Part shown: in pieces, positions 18,701 through 28,476 of the stretch
How positions within the stretch are numbered: position 1 is the stretch's first letter
Layout of the letters: every line of letters starts with the position of its first letter
Assembly (NCBI GenBank): GCA_965240325.2
Contig: OZ251236.1
Span: 124,001-188,000 of the forward strand
Length of the DNA: 64,000 nt
Direction of reading: 5' to 3'
From: Rebecca billardiae RCC1528
Taxonomy: Eukaryota; Haptophyta
Program-made: the position numbers and the translations under genes
Notes under the pieces: model-generated
The model's input: the letters and a program-made list of their open reading frames with translations, nothing else
What the model was told of the DNA's origin: nothing
Database searches by the model: none

Positions 18701-20825
18701 GCGTACGATGGCGCAGTCCGGATCTGGGAGCTCCCGGACCCGGCGGAGCGCTCGCCGGCGCGCGGCGGCGGCGGCGCGGGCGCGCGCGACGGCGGCGCGC
18801 GGCGGCGCGGCGCGCGCGGCGGCGGCGGCGGCTCCGAGCCGGGCGCGCGCGGCGGCGGGCCCGTGCCGCCCAAGCGCGCCACGCTGGTCCGCGAGCTCGG
18901 GCCGCAGGCGCACCGCGGCCCCGTCAACTCGCTCGCGCTCTCACACGACGGCTCGCGGCTCGCGACGGCGGACGCGCTCGGGCGTGTGCATGTTTGGTCG
19001 GCGGACGGCGCACACTCGGGGCCGGTGCCGGCGAGCGCCGTGCCGCGGCGCGCGGAGAGCGGCGGCGGCGCGGGCGTCGCGACGCCCGCCGCCATCCCGA
19101 GGTGCGGCGCCGCGCCGTGCACGCGCGCTGCGCTGCGCTGCGCGCGCGCGCATGCACGCGTGCGCACGCGCACGGCGCACGCGCAACGACACTCCGCCAG
19201 CGGAGGGCCGGCTGCGATCGTGACGCGCGCGCGCGCCGACGCCCTTTGCGCGCCGCCGCCGCCGCGCGCGCAGAACCAAGCGCGCGCACGCCGCCGCGGA
19301 GTTCGAGTGGGTCTCCTCCCCCTCCGACCACCTCGCTGAGGTCCGCGACCGCGCCGTCGACCGCGTGCGCTTCCACCCGAGCGGGCGGCGGCTGCTCCTC
19401 GCCGTCCGCCAAAACGTTCTCGTGGAATTCGACTTGCGCGCCGGGCTCGCGCTCCGGCAGTTTGCTGGCTTTGAGGCGAGTGCGTACCCGGTACGCCCGC
19501 GCGCGCGTGCGCGCCGCCGCCGCCGCCGCGCGCGCTTCTCCCTCGCGCGCGCGCACCCGCGCTTTCACCATTCCAACCGCGTGCACCCCGCCGCGCGGCC
19601 GCGGCCGTGACCGCAATATCTCGCAACACCTCTGCGGCGCGCGTGCGCGGCGGCGGCGGCGTGTGTGCGCGCGCTGCAGATCAGAGCTTGCTACTCCCCC
19701 GATGGCCAGTACGTGGCGGCGGGCTCGGAGGACGGCGAGGTGCGCGTGTGGCACGGCGACACGGGCACGGCCCTCAGCCTGCCGCCGCCGCGCCTCGCCG
19801 CCTCCGCCCTCGCGCCCGTCACCGACGTCGACTGGAACTACCACGACTCCGCGCTCGCGTGCTGTGCGTTCGTGCGAGGCGCGCCACTGCTGTGCTGGGC
19901 GCACGACCCGTCGGTGGCAGCGAACGCGAGCCTGCGCGAGCTGCCGCCGCCCACGGCGAACTCGCGCGCCGCCTCGCCCTTCTCGACGCTCTCCGGCACG
20001 CGCGGCCGCGCCGCGCTCACGGCGGCCGGCGGCGGAGCCGGCGCGGCCGAGCGGCGGCCGAGCGGCGGCGCGCGCGGCTCGCCCCTGCGCCGCGCCGCGC
20101 CCTCGCGCCCAGCGGCGCCTTTCCAGCCGCCTTACGCTTCCGCGGCCTCCGCCTCGCGCCCGGGCAGCGCGGCGCCGGGCCCGCCGCCGCGCACGCCCGA
20201 TCGGTTCGGCCTGGGCGCGGGCGCGCGCGCCGGCCTCGCGCCCGCGCCGACGCACGCCGCCGCCGCGCCGCTCGCCGCTGCCGCCGCCGGCGCGCGCCGC
20301 GTCGGCGCCGCGGCTGTTCCGCCGGCGCGCGGCGGCGCGGACGGCGGCGCAGACGACGGCGGCGCAGACGGCACGGGCCGCGGCGACGCTACCGGCGCGC
20401 GCGCGCGCGCCGCGCGCGAGGCCATCGCCGCGGACGGCGGCACCAGCCCTACGCCGCGCGCGCGCACGCCCGGCGGCGGGCGGCGCGGCGCCGCGCTCGC
20501 GCCCGACATCGGCCGCGCGGCCGGCGCGGCGGCCGCCACCCCTGCGGCGCGGCCGTTCGCCGACACCGCCGCCGCTGCCCTCCGCGACGCGCCGCCGGCC
20601 GAGAGCGCGTCGGCGATCCCGGCCTCGGCCTCCCTGGACGCCAACCTCGGCGCGCTCCCCAGCGCCGCCGCCACGCCTTCTCCGGCCGTGCCGGTGCAGG
20701 CGGCAGCCGCCGACGCAGCCGGCGGAGCAGAGGACGCGGCCGGCGGCACCGCTGCGAGTGCGAGCACGGCGAGCGCGGCGCGGAGTGCTCGCAGGGCCTC
20801 GCGCCGCGCAGCCGCGTCCGAGTGA
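15736..20825 (+). CDS. AHI1: AHI1/jouberin-like WD40 protein
   Basis: Five exons: 15736-17261, 17404-17534, 17664-19101, 19274-19490 and 19680-20825 (1485 aa). The start MADEAEQSRL is preferred over an upstream ATG at 15550. Residues 1-350 are Ala/Gly/Ser-rich low complexity. The conserved pre-WD region follows: DYWVIHPMVRLYVF, PFILPTQTQPF, then RRLPAWEEELLL across intron 1 and VVFIFELLDFSP, the order seen in animal jouberin. WD40 repeats include VHDLSWAADGSALLSASSDG, RVVTGAYDGAVRIWE, VDRVRFHPSG and QYVAAGSEDGEVRVW. Jouberin acts at the ciliary transition zone, so this fits a flagellated cell. The animal C-terminal SH3 domain is absent; the tail is Ala-rich. Intron 1 holds telomere-like repeats. 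Confidence 0.87.
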
Positions 20826-21043
20826 CGACGACTGCGGTCGTCGTCAGCGCTGTAAGCCGCGGCGCTGCGGCAGCGCCGGCGCCGGCGGCGCCTCGGGCGC
20901 GGTGATGCTCGCGAGTCATCGCGGCGGATGATGATCGCGCGTCGATATCGTCGTCGCGTCATCATCACATATGGATCGGAGTGATATGGACGGCGCGGCA
21001 TATATACGGACGACGCGCGACGATCTCGGCCGGATCGATATAT
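20826..21043. other. Left host flank of the YR element
   Basis: 3' flank of the AHI1-like gene with GTCGTC-type triplets and no gene. It joins the element at 21043/21044; the matching right junction is 29970/29971. No target duplication is apparent, as expected for tyrosine-recombinase insertion. Confidence 0.5.
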
Positions 21044-21837
21044 CCCCTCTTAGACCACAGTGTCTAACGAGAACTTTAGTCGGGCCAACCGTCGGCGGCC
21101 CTTGGCAACATGGCCATTGACGGCCGGTAGAGGCCGGCAGTAAGGCAGGATCCAGGCGGAGGCTCTCACCAGAGTTGGCGGCGCCGCGCGCGCCGCGCGC
21201 GCGCGCAAGGAGAGACACCATTCGGATCGTAGCTGGCAGCCAAGGGCCCAGTAGGCAGCCGAACGCGTGAGGCCTCGGAGAGAGGTAGCTGGCAAATGGA
21301 ACATCCAGGACGTACAAACGTACACGGATGCAGCCGTACGGGCAATACGTATGATGCAGAGGTACACTGTCGCGCGACAGGAAGAGTGTGAAGTACGATC
21401 AGTCATCGCCGCCGCGCGCGCGCGCGCGCGCCAGTGCAGAAGGGAGAGGACAGGCGGAGCCGGGACCAAACGCGGAGCCCACGAAGGCAGAGGCTCGTGC
21501 GACACACGAGGATCACACGCCGCACGAGGACCGTGGCCGGGTGCGGCCCCCGAGCAGCGGGCAGAGGCGACCTATCGACGGTCGCCACACCGAGTGGCAG
21601 CCATTTCGTCCTGCGGCGAAGTCTTGCGGCCGGGCGCGCCTCCTGCGCCGCGCCCCTGGCGCGGAGCGTGGACGGGCGCAGGTTTGCGCCTCGCGCCGGC
21701 GCATCTTGGGCTCAAGCCCGTCGAAGAGCACGTGTTTGCGTCGCGCTTCGAAGGAGGGGGTTGGCAGCTCTTGTGGAGGAGGGCTCGGCGCAAGTCGAGC
21801 AAGGGTCGCCTCCTTCCACAGGAATCAAAGCTCTTTC
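21044..21837 (+). repeat. Split repeat A1
   Basis: 794-bp left terminal repeat, matching 28477-29270 at offset 7433. It begins CCCCTC followed by an inverted repeat TTAGAC-CACAGT-GTCTAA (21050-21067) and holds CG-alternating runs. Open frames within it are shared by both copies but lack protein-like features. Confidence 0.92.
21050..21067. promoter_or_regulatory. Candidate recombinase recognition site at the element end
   Basis: TTAGAC and GTCTAA form perfect 6-bp inverted arms around the 6-bp spacer CACAGT, six bases in from the element's left end. Tyrosine recombinases act at sites with inverted arms around a 6-8 bp crossover core. The same site is at 28483-28500, just inside the B1/A2 junction. 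Confidence 0.5.
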
Positions 21838-22886
21838 TGTTGGTTTGGTTAAGATTGACATTGTATAGAGGGCGACATACATTGTATGCTCCGGGTCGAG
21901 AGTCTCGACAGCTGCGTTGAACAATCGTGTTGAGTGACGATGCTGTGTCTGCGGTAGCTCGCGAGCTCCGCCCAGCGCGCCTAACTACACTGGACCTTGC
22001 GGCGGACGCGCTCATCAGTGGAACCACATACGATGAGTGTACGCACGCACAGAGCAAGCCCAGAGGTGGGTAGGAAGCCACTCAAGTACGGGTTTGGCAG
22101 GCTTAGAAGCTTTCCTTGGAGTTGACGATGTTAAATCCCACGTTACAGTGACGATCGAGGTAGTTGGGCCTCCTGCATCAGGCTGTGGAGGTTGAGTGAC
22201 GACACTGTGTTTGCAGAACTGCTCGCGAGCGCCGCCCAGTTGATTTACTCAGCTGATCAACAATCGATGCATAGGATATACAGTATGGGGAACGATCTGC
22301 TCGGGGTAGAGAGTCTTGAAAGCCTGTAGTGGGCCCAAAGTCTTTCCCTCTGGAGTAGGCAAGTACCGCTGATACAACCGACTACCGAGCCAAAACATCA
22401 TGAACTGAGCTGAGAGGGCTGCGTTGGACATTCAATAAACGTGAAAGAGTAGGCTGTTGCCTGTTGACATTCAATCAAAAGCCACTCCAGTAGCGGTTCA
22501 CTGTTCAGCCTCTGTGCTGGTGACTCGCGGGGTGTAGGGGGGCGGTACCGCCGCTTGCCCAACCCCCACGACTCACTTAGACCCACCCCCCGGTAGGGAC
22601 GCCGACTGACGATTCAGATGCGACCCGTCTTTATCTTCTGTCTGTGTCCCTGCCGGGGGAACAATTCCCGCCGGGTGCAAGCCGTGGAGCACCCCTCAGT
22701 GGCAGTCGGCCGATACTGGGTTAGGGGGGCGGGTAATAAATCCCCTGAATACGTCGCCGTGGAGCAGGGAGAGTGGCGAACTCGCTGTCACGTTGAAAAA
22801 AAGAACAGCCCTCTTACTGTCAGCGGCAGCAGTAGTCGAGCACACGGACCGCACTATCCCCGACTGGGGTCCTGCGTAAGGCAAAT
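21838..22886 (+). other. 5' leader of the YR element
   Basis: About 1 kb with no convincing coding region before the gag-like ATG. It contains an imperfect direct repeat of about 48 bp (near 21937-21985 and 22192-22239), both copies starting GTTGAGTGACGA and ending in the GCCCAG region. This could be a leader, packaging or promoter element. Confidence 0.5.
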
Positions 22887-24407
22887 ATGACTAAAGCTTC
22901 TGTTTCCAAAACTACGCGTAACCAAGGGGGCCGGGCCGCGCCTAAACAGGCGGCGCGCCGCGAGCCATCAACAAGGAAGAAGGTACCGATCCGAGAGGAG
23001 AACGATTCGGATCACCGGGGGGAAAACGATTCGGAGGTGGATGATCAGGATGACGATGACCAGGAAGTGACTACTCTCCAGGAGGGTCGGGTGATCAGAA
23101 CGATTGAACCACCTCTCCAGGTGGAAGACATCGTCCCCCAAATAACAAGGAACGACGTTGACTATGAAGTAGATCCCAACGCAAGGAGAGGGCGGAAAGG
23201 ATCACAGGCGGGGCAAGCAGGAGCTGCCGCCCGCCCGCGCGCCACCAGGGCCGAGACTCGGGGTGGTTCTCGCGGGGAAAACAATGCCCGTCGTGCAAAG
23301 GCCGCACAGTCAACCCCGCCGGTTGCAAACCGTGCAGCCGGCGCTGACAAGAAACGGAAAGGCCAGGCAGATGAAGGTCGGCAACTCAGGCAGGGGCCCC
23401 TGTCGAATAAACGACAGCGGGCGGCCACGCCAGAGCCCGACAAAAATGGTGACTCAGGCAGTGATTCCGAATTAGGCGAAGATACGGACGATGACATTCC
23501 GAGGGGGGAGTATGAAGACGACGAGTTCCTTTCTGATCGGGAAACCGAAGTCACTCCGGTCACAAAAAAGAGACGGCGCAGGCCCAAGCATCGAGGCGGC
23601 AAGAGTCGCAGAGGGACACTAGCCGGCAGCGAGGGCGAGTCACAATCTGGCTCTCGGGCGGGCGAGGATAGCCTCCGGGGAGCCGGGCTACTACAGTCGA
23701 TACCACCACAGCTAGGGGGCATGGGAGGACCCTTGGCTGGCCCGGGGCCATTGTCGAATTTAGCCATCCAAAATTCGCTGCTGCAGCAAGCACTGACAGG
23801 GCAAGCGATCGCCCCGATTGTGGCCCTGCAGGCTTATCTGCCCCAGACAGCAAACATGCTGGACGATGCACAAATCACACACGGGGCTGATGGATCAGTG
23901 CAAACGAAGTTTAGCGTGCGAGCGGCACGGCGCATTCGCACACTCGAAGATTTTGTCATAGCATACTCTCGGTTTCTTCGCAACCAACACCAGGCGGACA
24001 TGGGCTCCATCCTCAAGGCAGCCCTCGAGCACCTTGAGCGAGTGGCGTCTATGTCTCGGAATCACAACCCACAAACAGCCGTGGCGTACGACGAATCAGT
24101 GCGGATGCACGCGGGGGAGACCGGCTTAATGGGCGAACTGCAGTATGCTTTCAACTCTGAGGCAATGACTACGGCCATCACGAAGCATAATTTCCGCGGC
24201 CCGCACGAGTCAGGGGGCGGTGGAGACGGCGGGCCGATCTGCCGCCTATTCAACAAACCGGGAGGCTGCTCATACAGTAAATGCAAATTCGCACACAAAT
24301 GCACACGTTGTCAGGGGAAATTCAGCAGGGATGTCAAATATTGTCCGAGGTGCGGCAGCGACAAGCCGGGCAGGGATCCGAAGGGGAGAGCCAAAACGGA
24401 CGGCTAG
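22887..24407 (+). CDS. gag: Gag-like protein of the YR element with CCCH zinc finger
   Basis: 506 aa from the ATG at 22887. Residues 1-270 are charged and disordered (acidic DDQDDDDQE patch, basic KKRRRRPKHR patch). A helical region from about 290 to 430 may be the capsid-like part. The C-terminus has ICRLFNKPGGCSYSKCKFAH followed by CX2C pairs, the zinc-finger type of Gag proteins in DIRS-order elements. It would bind element RNA. It stops with TAG at 24405; the next frame is -1 relative to it, but a TAG at 24413 in that frame rules out a simple frameshift at the gag end. Confidence 0.8.
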   Translation: MTKASVSKTTRNQGGRAAPKQAARREPSTRKKVPIREENDSDHRGENDSEVDDQDDDDQEVTTLQEGRVIRTIEPPLQVEDIVPQITRNDVDYEVDPNARRGRKGSQAGQAGAAARPRATRAETRGGSRGENNARRAKAAQSTPPVANRAAGADKKRKGQADEGRQLRQGPLSNKRQRAATPEPDKNGDSGSDSELGEDTDDDIPRGEYEDDEFLSDRETEVTPVTKKRRRRPKHRGGKSRRGTLAGSEGESQSGSRAGEDSLRGAGLLQSIPPQLGGMGGPLAGPGPLSNLAIQNSLLQQALTGQAIAPIVALQAYLPQTANMLDDAQITHGADGSVQTKFSVRAARRIRTLEDFVIAYSRFLRNQHQADMGSILKAALEHLERVASMSRNHNPQTAVAYDESVRMHAGETGLMGELQYAFNSEAMTTAITKHNFRGPHESGGGGDGGPICRLFNKPGGCSYSKCKFAHKCTRCQGKFSRDVKYCPRCGSDKPGRDPKGRAKTDG

Positions 24408-24415
24408 TCCACTAG

Positions 24416-25732
24416 CCCGATCAGGCGACCGTAACCTCACCAGCAAGTAATCCCGCCCGGCAAGATAGTTGCAACATCCCCTCAGCAATATCCGACGACC
24501 CCCTGCTCAACCCCCCTGAGCCAATTCCACAATGTCCAGTGTGTAGTCTAGCATGTTACGACTGTGCGTGCCAGCACAGTCAATTTTACGATAAAATCTA
24601 CCGAGGCTGCCCGCTCTTCGACGCACGGGCGAGTTGGCGGCAGCTCCTCCCGCCAGGCGACAGCACCGACGAGGCAGCACATGTTACAAGATACGTGGTG
24701 GCATGTGTGTACAGCGGTTTTAGCTGCTTCCCGGGACTGGCGTCGGCGGGAGGCGACGATCCAACATACTCGTTAGCGCAGAGCAGCCTCGCCCATTGTG
24801 ATCAGTACAATTATGATTCAGTGCACAAACATCGAGACAAGGCAGCAGACCAGGTCGAGGACTGGCTCAAAAACGGATGGGCGGTGCAAACTGAACCAGA
24901 TCGCTCTGTTTTTACGCCCCTCCCCGACGGCTCAGTCAGGCACGACCGGCTCTGTGTCACACCTCTCGGGGTGGTCCCGAAACACGGCTCGTACGATGAA
25001 ATCCGCATGATATTTGACTGTCGGCGCTCCGGGTTGAACGAAACTATACCCGATATTCCGTTTCGCTACCGCGAAGTGAATCACGCGTGTAAGGCTCTGC
25101 AGCCAGGTTATTGGATGGCGAAGGTGGACATTAAAAGTGCGTTCCCACACATTCATCTCCGTCCAGACGACTGGCGACACTTGGGCTTTGCCTGGCAGGA
25201 TGGGTTCTGCCACATGACTCGCATGCCTTTCGGGGCAAAGAGTGCGCCGTATGTATTTTCACTGGTCGGAGATGCAGTTCGCCGGGCCTTCATGGCAATC
25301 GCTCCCGACGGGGTAGTGGCACTAGTCAACTACCTCGACGATTTTCTACTGATCTGCAGAGACAAAGCCTCGTGTGAGGCGGCACTGGAGGCTTTTCACG
25401 CGCTCCTGGCCAAACTCGGCCTGGTCGTGAGGGAGGACAAGACAGTGCCGCCGACCCGTCGCTGTGAGTTTTTAGGAGTCGTCCTCGACTCGGTGAAGTG
25501 CGAGCTGACAGTCACCAGGGAGCGGCTTACCAACGTAAAAATCGAAATCGACAGTATTTTGCGGCGGCGGACGGCGGCGTCAGTGGCTCAGCTTGAGTCC
25601 CTGTGCGGCCGACTAGGCTGGCTCGCGCGAGCCAACCCTCGGTGCCGTCCGTACCTACGCCGCTTGCTCGTGCTCGTGCACGCGCGCGCGCGCGCGCGCG
25701 CGACGCGAGTCAGCAGACGACGACGAAAATAG
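24416..25732 (+). CDS. rt: Reverse transcriptase reading frame of the YR element
   Basis: The frame is open from 24416 to TAG at 25730. RT motifs are clear: VTPLGVVPKHGSYDEIRMIFD, then WMAKVDIKSAFPHIHL (metal-binding Asp), MPFGAKSAPYVFS, and VNYLDDFLLI (the YXDD catalytic pair), followed by LGVVLDS and a thumb-like region. A CX2C-type cysteine cluster (CPVCSLACYDCACQH) starts the frame. No ATG occurs before the RT motifs in this frame; a GTG at 24539 is the earliest near-cognate start, so translation may rely on reinitiation, a non-AUG start or splicing. After SLCGRLGWLARANPRCRPYL the frame enters a CG microsatellite at 25681-25702 and loses the RNase H frame. Confidence 0.85.
   Translation, partial: PDQATVTSPASNPARQDSCNIPSAISDDPLLNPPEPIPQCPVCSLACYDCACQHSQFYDKIYRGCPLFDARASWRQLLPPGDSTDEAAHVTRYVVACVYSGFSCFPGLASAGGDDPTYSLAQSSLAHCDQYNYDSVHKHRDKAADQVEDWLKNGWAVQTEPDRSVFTPLPDGSVRHDRLCVTPLGVVPKHGSYDEIRMIFDCRRSGLNETIPDIPFRYREVNHACKALQPGYWMAKVDIKSAFPHIHLRPDDWRHLGFAWQDGFCHMTRMPFGAKSAPYVFSLVGDAVRRAFMAIAPDGVVALVNYLDDFLLICRDKASCEAALEAFHALLAKLGLVVREDKTVPPTRRCEFLGVVLDSVKCELTVTRERLTNVKIEIDSILRRRTAASVAQLESLCGRLGWLARANPRCRPYLRRLLVLVHARARARATRVSRRRRK
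25681..25702. repeat. (CG)11 run at the RT/RNase H frame break
   Basis: Eleven CG units. RT lies upstream in one frame and RNase H downstream in the frame one base back. A change of one CG unit (plus two bases) would explain the shift exactly. Confidence 0.85.
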
Positions 25733-26319
25733 CGAAGCGGCGCGACGGCGCGGCGAGGAGGGGGACCAAAAACCTGCCCGTGCGCTTGTCCGCAACAACA
25801 AAAGACGATCTGCGCTGGTGGGCGCGCGCGGTGCGCCACTGGCAGCCGCGCACATTGTTTTTAGAAGAACGACCTAAGCCTTGCGTAGCCGTTTTCTCGG
25901 GCGCCTCGGACAATGGCTGGGGCGCCACTGCACACGGCGAAGATACATTTGGCACTGGGTTTGCACATCATTCCTTTTCACACATCTACCCAAAAGAATT
26001 ATACGCGGTAGTCCGCGCCGCACAACGCTGGGGGCCGAAGTGGAAGGCCCAAAGGGTGCTTGCCTTTGTGGATAATAAAGCCGTCGTGGACTCAATAAAC
26101 AAACACTCGACCCGGTGCGCCGAGACTCTGCCACTCTTGCGACAACTGAATCTTCTGGAAGTACGTCATGGATTCCTTCTCCGTGCTACACACATTAGCG
26201 GCGTAGACAACGACTACGCCGATGCCCTGTCCAGAAAGGACAAGTGGCATCTCATTAAAAACATCCGCAAGCCGCCGCGGCGCGTGCGTCGCCCGGCGGG
26301 ACTGTGGAACAAATTCTGA
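25705..26319 (+). CDS. rh: RNase H part of the YR element pol, out of frame with RT
   Basis: The frame continues pol after the CG run and ends with TGA at 26317. It has the RNase H-like motifs VAVFSGASDNGWGA (first acidic position), KELYAVVRAAQRWG (catalytic Glu), VLAFVDNKAVVDSINK (catalytic Asp) and ISGVDNDYADALSR (last Asp), typical of DIRS-order elements. The start coordinate only marks where the frame becomes distinct; it has no start codon of its own that makes biological sense. Either this copy has a broken pol or slippage on the CG run restores it. The recombinase ATG follows 6 bases after the stop. Confidence 0.82.
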   Translation, partial: ASQQTTTKIAKRRDGAARRGTKNLPVRLSATTKDDLRWWARAVRHWQPRTLFLEERPKPCVAVFSGASDNGWGATAHGEDTFGTGFAHHSFSHIYPKELYAVVRAAQRWGPKWKAQRVLAFVDNKAVVDSINKHSTRCAETLPLLRQLNLLEVRHGFLLRATHISGVDNDYADALSRKDKWHLIKNIRKPPRRVRRPAGLWNKF

Positions 26320-26324
26320 GCTTA

Positions 26325-27353
26325 ATGGGCAGGCCACCGGCAGGCCCAACAAGGAAGGTATCTACGTTGAAACAATTAGATTCAGTGGTCGAGACAGTGG
26401 TTCAGGCGGGAGTGGAGGCAAATACAACTCGGTCGTACAATACGGCAGTCAAGGCGTGGCTGCGATTCTGCGGCCAATACCATCTACGGCCGGATGGGTT
26501 TCACATTAACAAGCAATTTGAACGGTTTGCTGGGTTCCTGCTGGCCGCTGGGAATTTGGCAAATACGGTAAAGACGTACACAGGGGCGGTCCGAGCTTGG
26601 GCACGAGCGAGAGGTTATACCGTCTGCAAACGTAGCTTCGTTGAAAAACGGATCGTACAGTTTATAGAAGCGCAACACGGAAAGACCCCCCTAAGGAAGC
26701 GGGGACTGACGGCGGCTCAACTTTCGACAGTTTGTGCTCGGCTGAAGTTGTCCCGAGCGCACCAAGATAAGATGTGGCTTGCATTAGTCACTGTGGCGAC
26801 ATTCGGGCTACTGCGGTCTGAACATTTCTCTGCAGGGGGACACTCTGCTGTGGGACAGGGTACCAGAATCATACACTGGGACGACGTGCTTTGGGACACA
26901 ACGGGAAAAGGGATATTTATCATTCTACACCGTGGCAAACGACAGCGCGAGCCAGTGGGCGTCTGGCTACCTAAGCTCACCAACACTTCAGGGGTGTGCT
27001 GCCCGGTGCGGGCACTGCGAGATTGGTGGCAGTACAGTCGCTCACGCCTCCGACGAGGTGAGGTACCGTCGGGGCCAGTCTTTAGTTCAGCCAAGTCAAG
27101 AGGCTGCCCCCTACCATATGAGGAGGCGCTAGGGTGGGCACACGCCCTCGGAGTCTCCCTGGGGTTGGGGGGTACGGCCCTCGGGACACATACATGGCGG
27201 CGTACAGGGTTATGGCTGGCAGAGTCGGCCAAATTGACGGAGGACGACTGCAAGCTTATTGGCAGGTGGCATTCGGGCGTGTGGCGATCCTACTCGTCTC
27301 AGGCTTTGCGGCGAGGCCAATTATGTGCTCGAATGGCAAAAGCACTCGGCTAA
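26325..27353 (+). CDS. yr: Tyrosine recombinase of the YR element
   Basis: 342 aa from the ATG at 26325, a few bases after the RNase H stop. An N-terminal SAM-like/core-binding segment (ANTTRSYNTAVKAWLRFC) precedes the catalytic domain. Catalytic residues fit the R...HXXR...H/W...Y pattern: Arg in GLLRSEHF, the TWRR box in GTHTWRRTG, His in GRWHSGVW, and Tyr in WRSYSSQ. It integrates the circular DNA copy by strand exchange without a target duplication and replaces the DDE integrase of LTR elements. The frame is intact. It is followed by about 590 bp of untranslated element sequence up to B1. Confidence 0.9.
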   Translation: MGRPPAGPTRKVSTLKQLDSVVETVVQAGVEANTTRSYNTAVKAWLRFCGQYHLRPDGFHINKQFERFAGFLLAAGNLANTVKTYTGAVRAWARARGYTVCKRSFVEKRIVQFIEAQHGKTPLRKRGLTAAQLSTVCARLKLSRAHQDKMWLALVTVATFGLLRSEHFSAGGHSAVGQGTRIIHWDDVLWDTTGKGIFIILHRGKRQREPVGVWLPKLTNTSGVCCPVRALRDWWQYSRSRLRRGEVPSGPVFSSAKSRGCPLPYEEALGWAHALGVSLGLGGTALGTHTWRRTGLWLAESAKLTEDDCKLIGRWHSGVWRSYSSQALRRGQLCARMAKALG

Positions 27354-27940
27354 GGCTAGGCACTGGTCAGACATTGCGATTGATGCAACCGACCACGCCA
27401 AGGCTGGAAGCAAGCCCACTTGTCGAGTTATACACACGATCATAGATATATATATTTAATTAATTAATGCATTTATTCACATATGACTCATTGACCGTTC
27501 CTGACAGTGCGTCGAGTGGCGGGACAGCAGTGGTCGCTAGTGTTAAACAGTAGTTGTGTTGTGCATTTTGTCAAACGATGACAGTCATTCGTGCTGACGG
27601 AGAATGTGCACCCCCCCCCCCTTGCCCTGCTCGCACAGGTACTTTGTACTACCGGATGCACAAATCGCATGCCAGTAGACATACAATCTATATTGTTATT
27701 GTTTGGGAGAGTGATCGAACCAGGAGCCCAACTCAGGCGGGAACTAGCAGTGTGCGGCCGAATATTGTGAGTAGTTTTTCCATCGATGACCACCATCGGT
27801 CCGTCCGCTCTACATGTGGGGGATAAACTGGACAGTGCGGTCAGAAGCCCTGGCTAGCGATAGTTGTTGCTGGTCCGATATGGAAGAACCGACCGACACA
27901 GTGATACTTAGCAGTGTGTCGCTCCGGTCCATCCGGTTTG
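27354..27940 (+). other. Untranslated region of the YR element before B1
   Basis: AT-richer sequence with TTAATTAATTAA (about 27457-27468) and a C homopolymer (about 27610-27621). No protein-like frame was found. Confidence 0.5.
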
Positions 27941-28476
27941 GGGGAATCGTTGTCTGTTGCCCAAGGTATCCACAGTCAGTGGGTCCCTGGCAAAATACAA
28001 TGACGAACAAGCATATACTATCGCTTACTTCAGCGGTGACCACGGAGTCCGACTCTGCCCCAAAGAAAGCGGACGAATCATCGGATGGAACATTGCTGGT
28101 TCGGCATCAACATCAATATCAAGACTAGACCGCCCACAAGTTCAGAGACACTGTAACTTGCTTGAACAAACATTGGGCTCACCAATCGACCACTCCCGCG
28201 AAGCCGAGGTCAAATGTACAAACGTTGATGAACCTCGTCTCGCGGTGAGCCTCTGCTTTCTGCTTGCTCGCGTAAGGAGATGGCGGAGGCAAAGCCACTA
28301 ACAATAACAAGGGCGCTCGGGCTGAAAGGCCCGGGCGTCCGCCCCCACACTCGTTCCGGTCGGGGGCCGCACATTAAAGCAAGGACGCAGTGGGGGGAGC
28401 GGGAACTTAGGCGCGCGCGCGCGCGCGCGCGGTAGTTTGCCAGCTGAGGACTAGCAGTGTTATTCTATCCGACTAA
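27941..28476 (+). repeat. Split repeat B1
   Basis: 536 bp from GGGGAATC to GACTAA, matching 29435-29970 at offset 1494 with one noticed substitution (27996). Its last base touches the first base of A2. Confidence 0.92.

Noticed and set aside
21267-21920. Open frames of 144-217 codons in repeat A1/A2
   Set aside because: Three overlapping frames are open at once, the proteins diverge as soon as the repeat ends, and none shows a domain.
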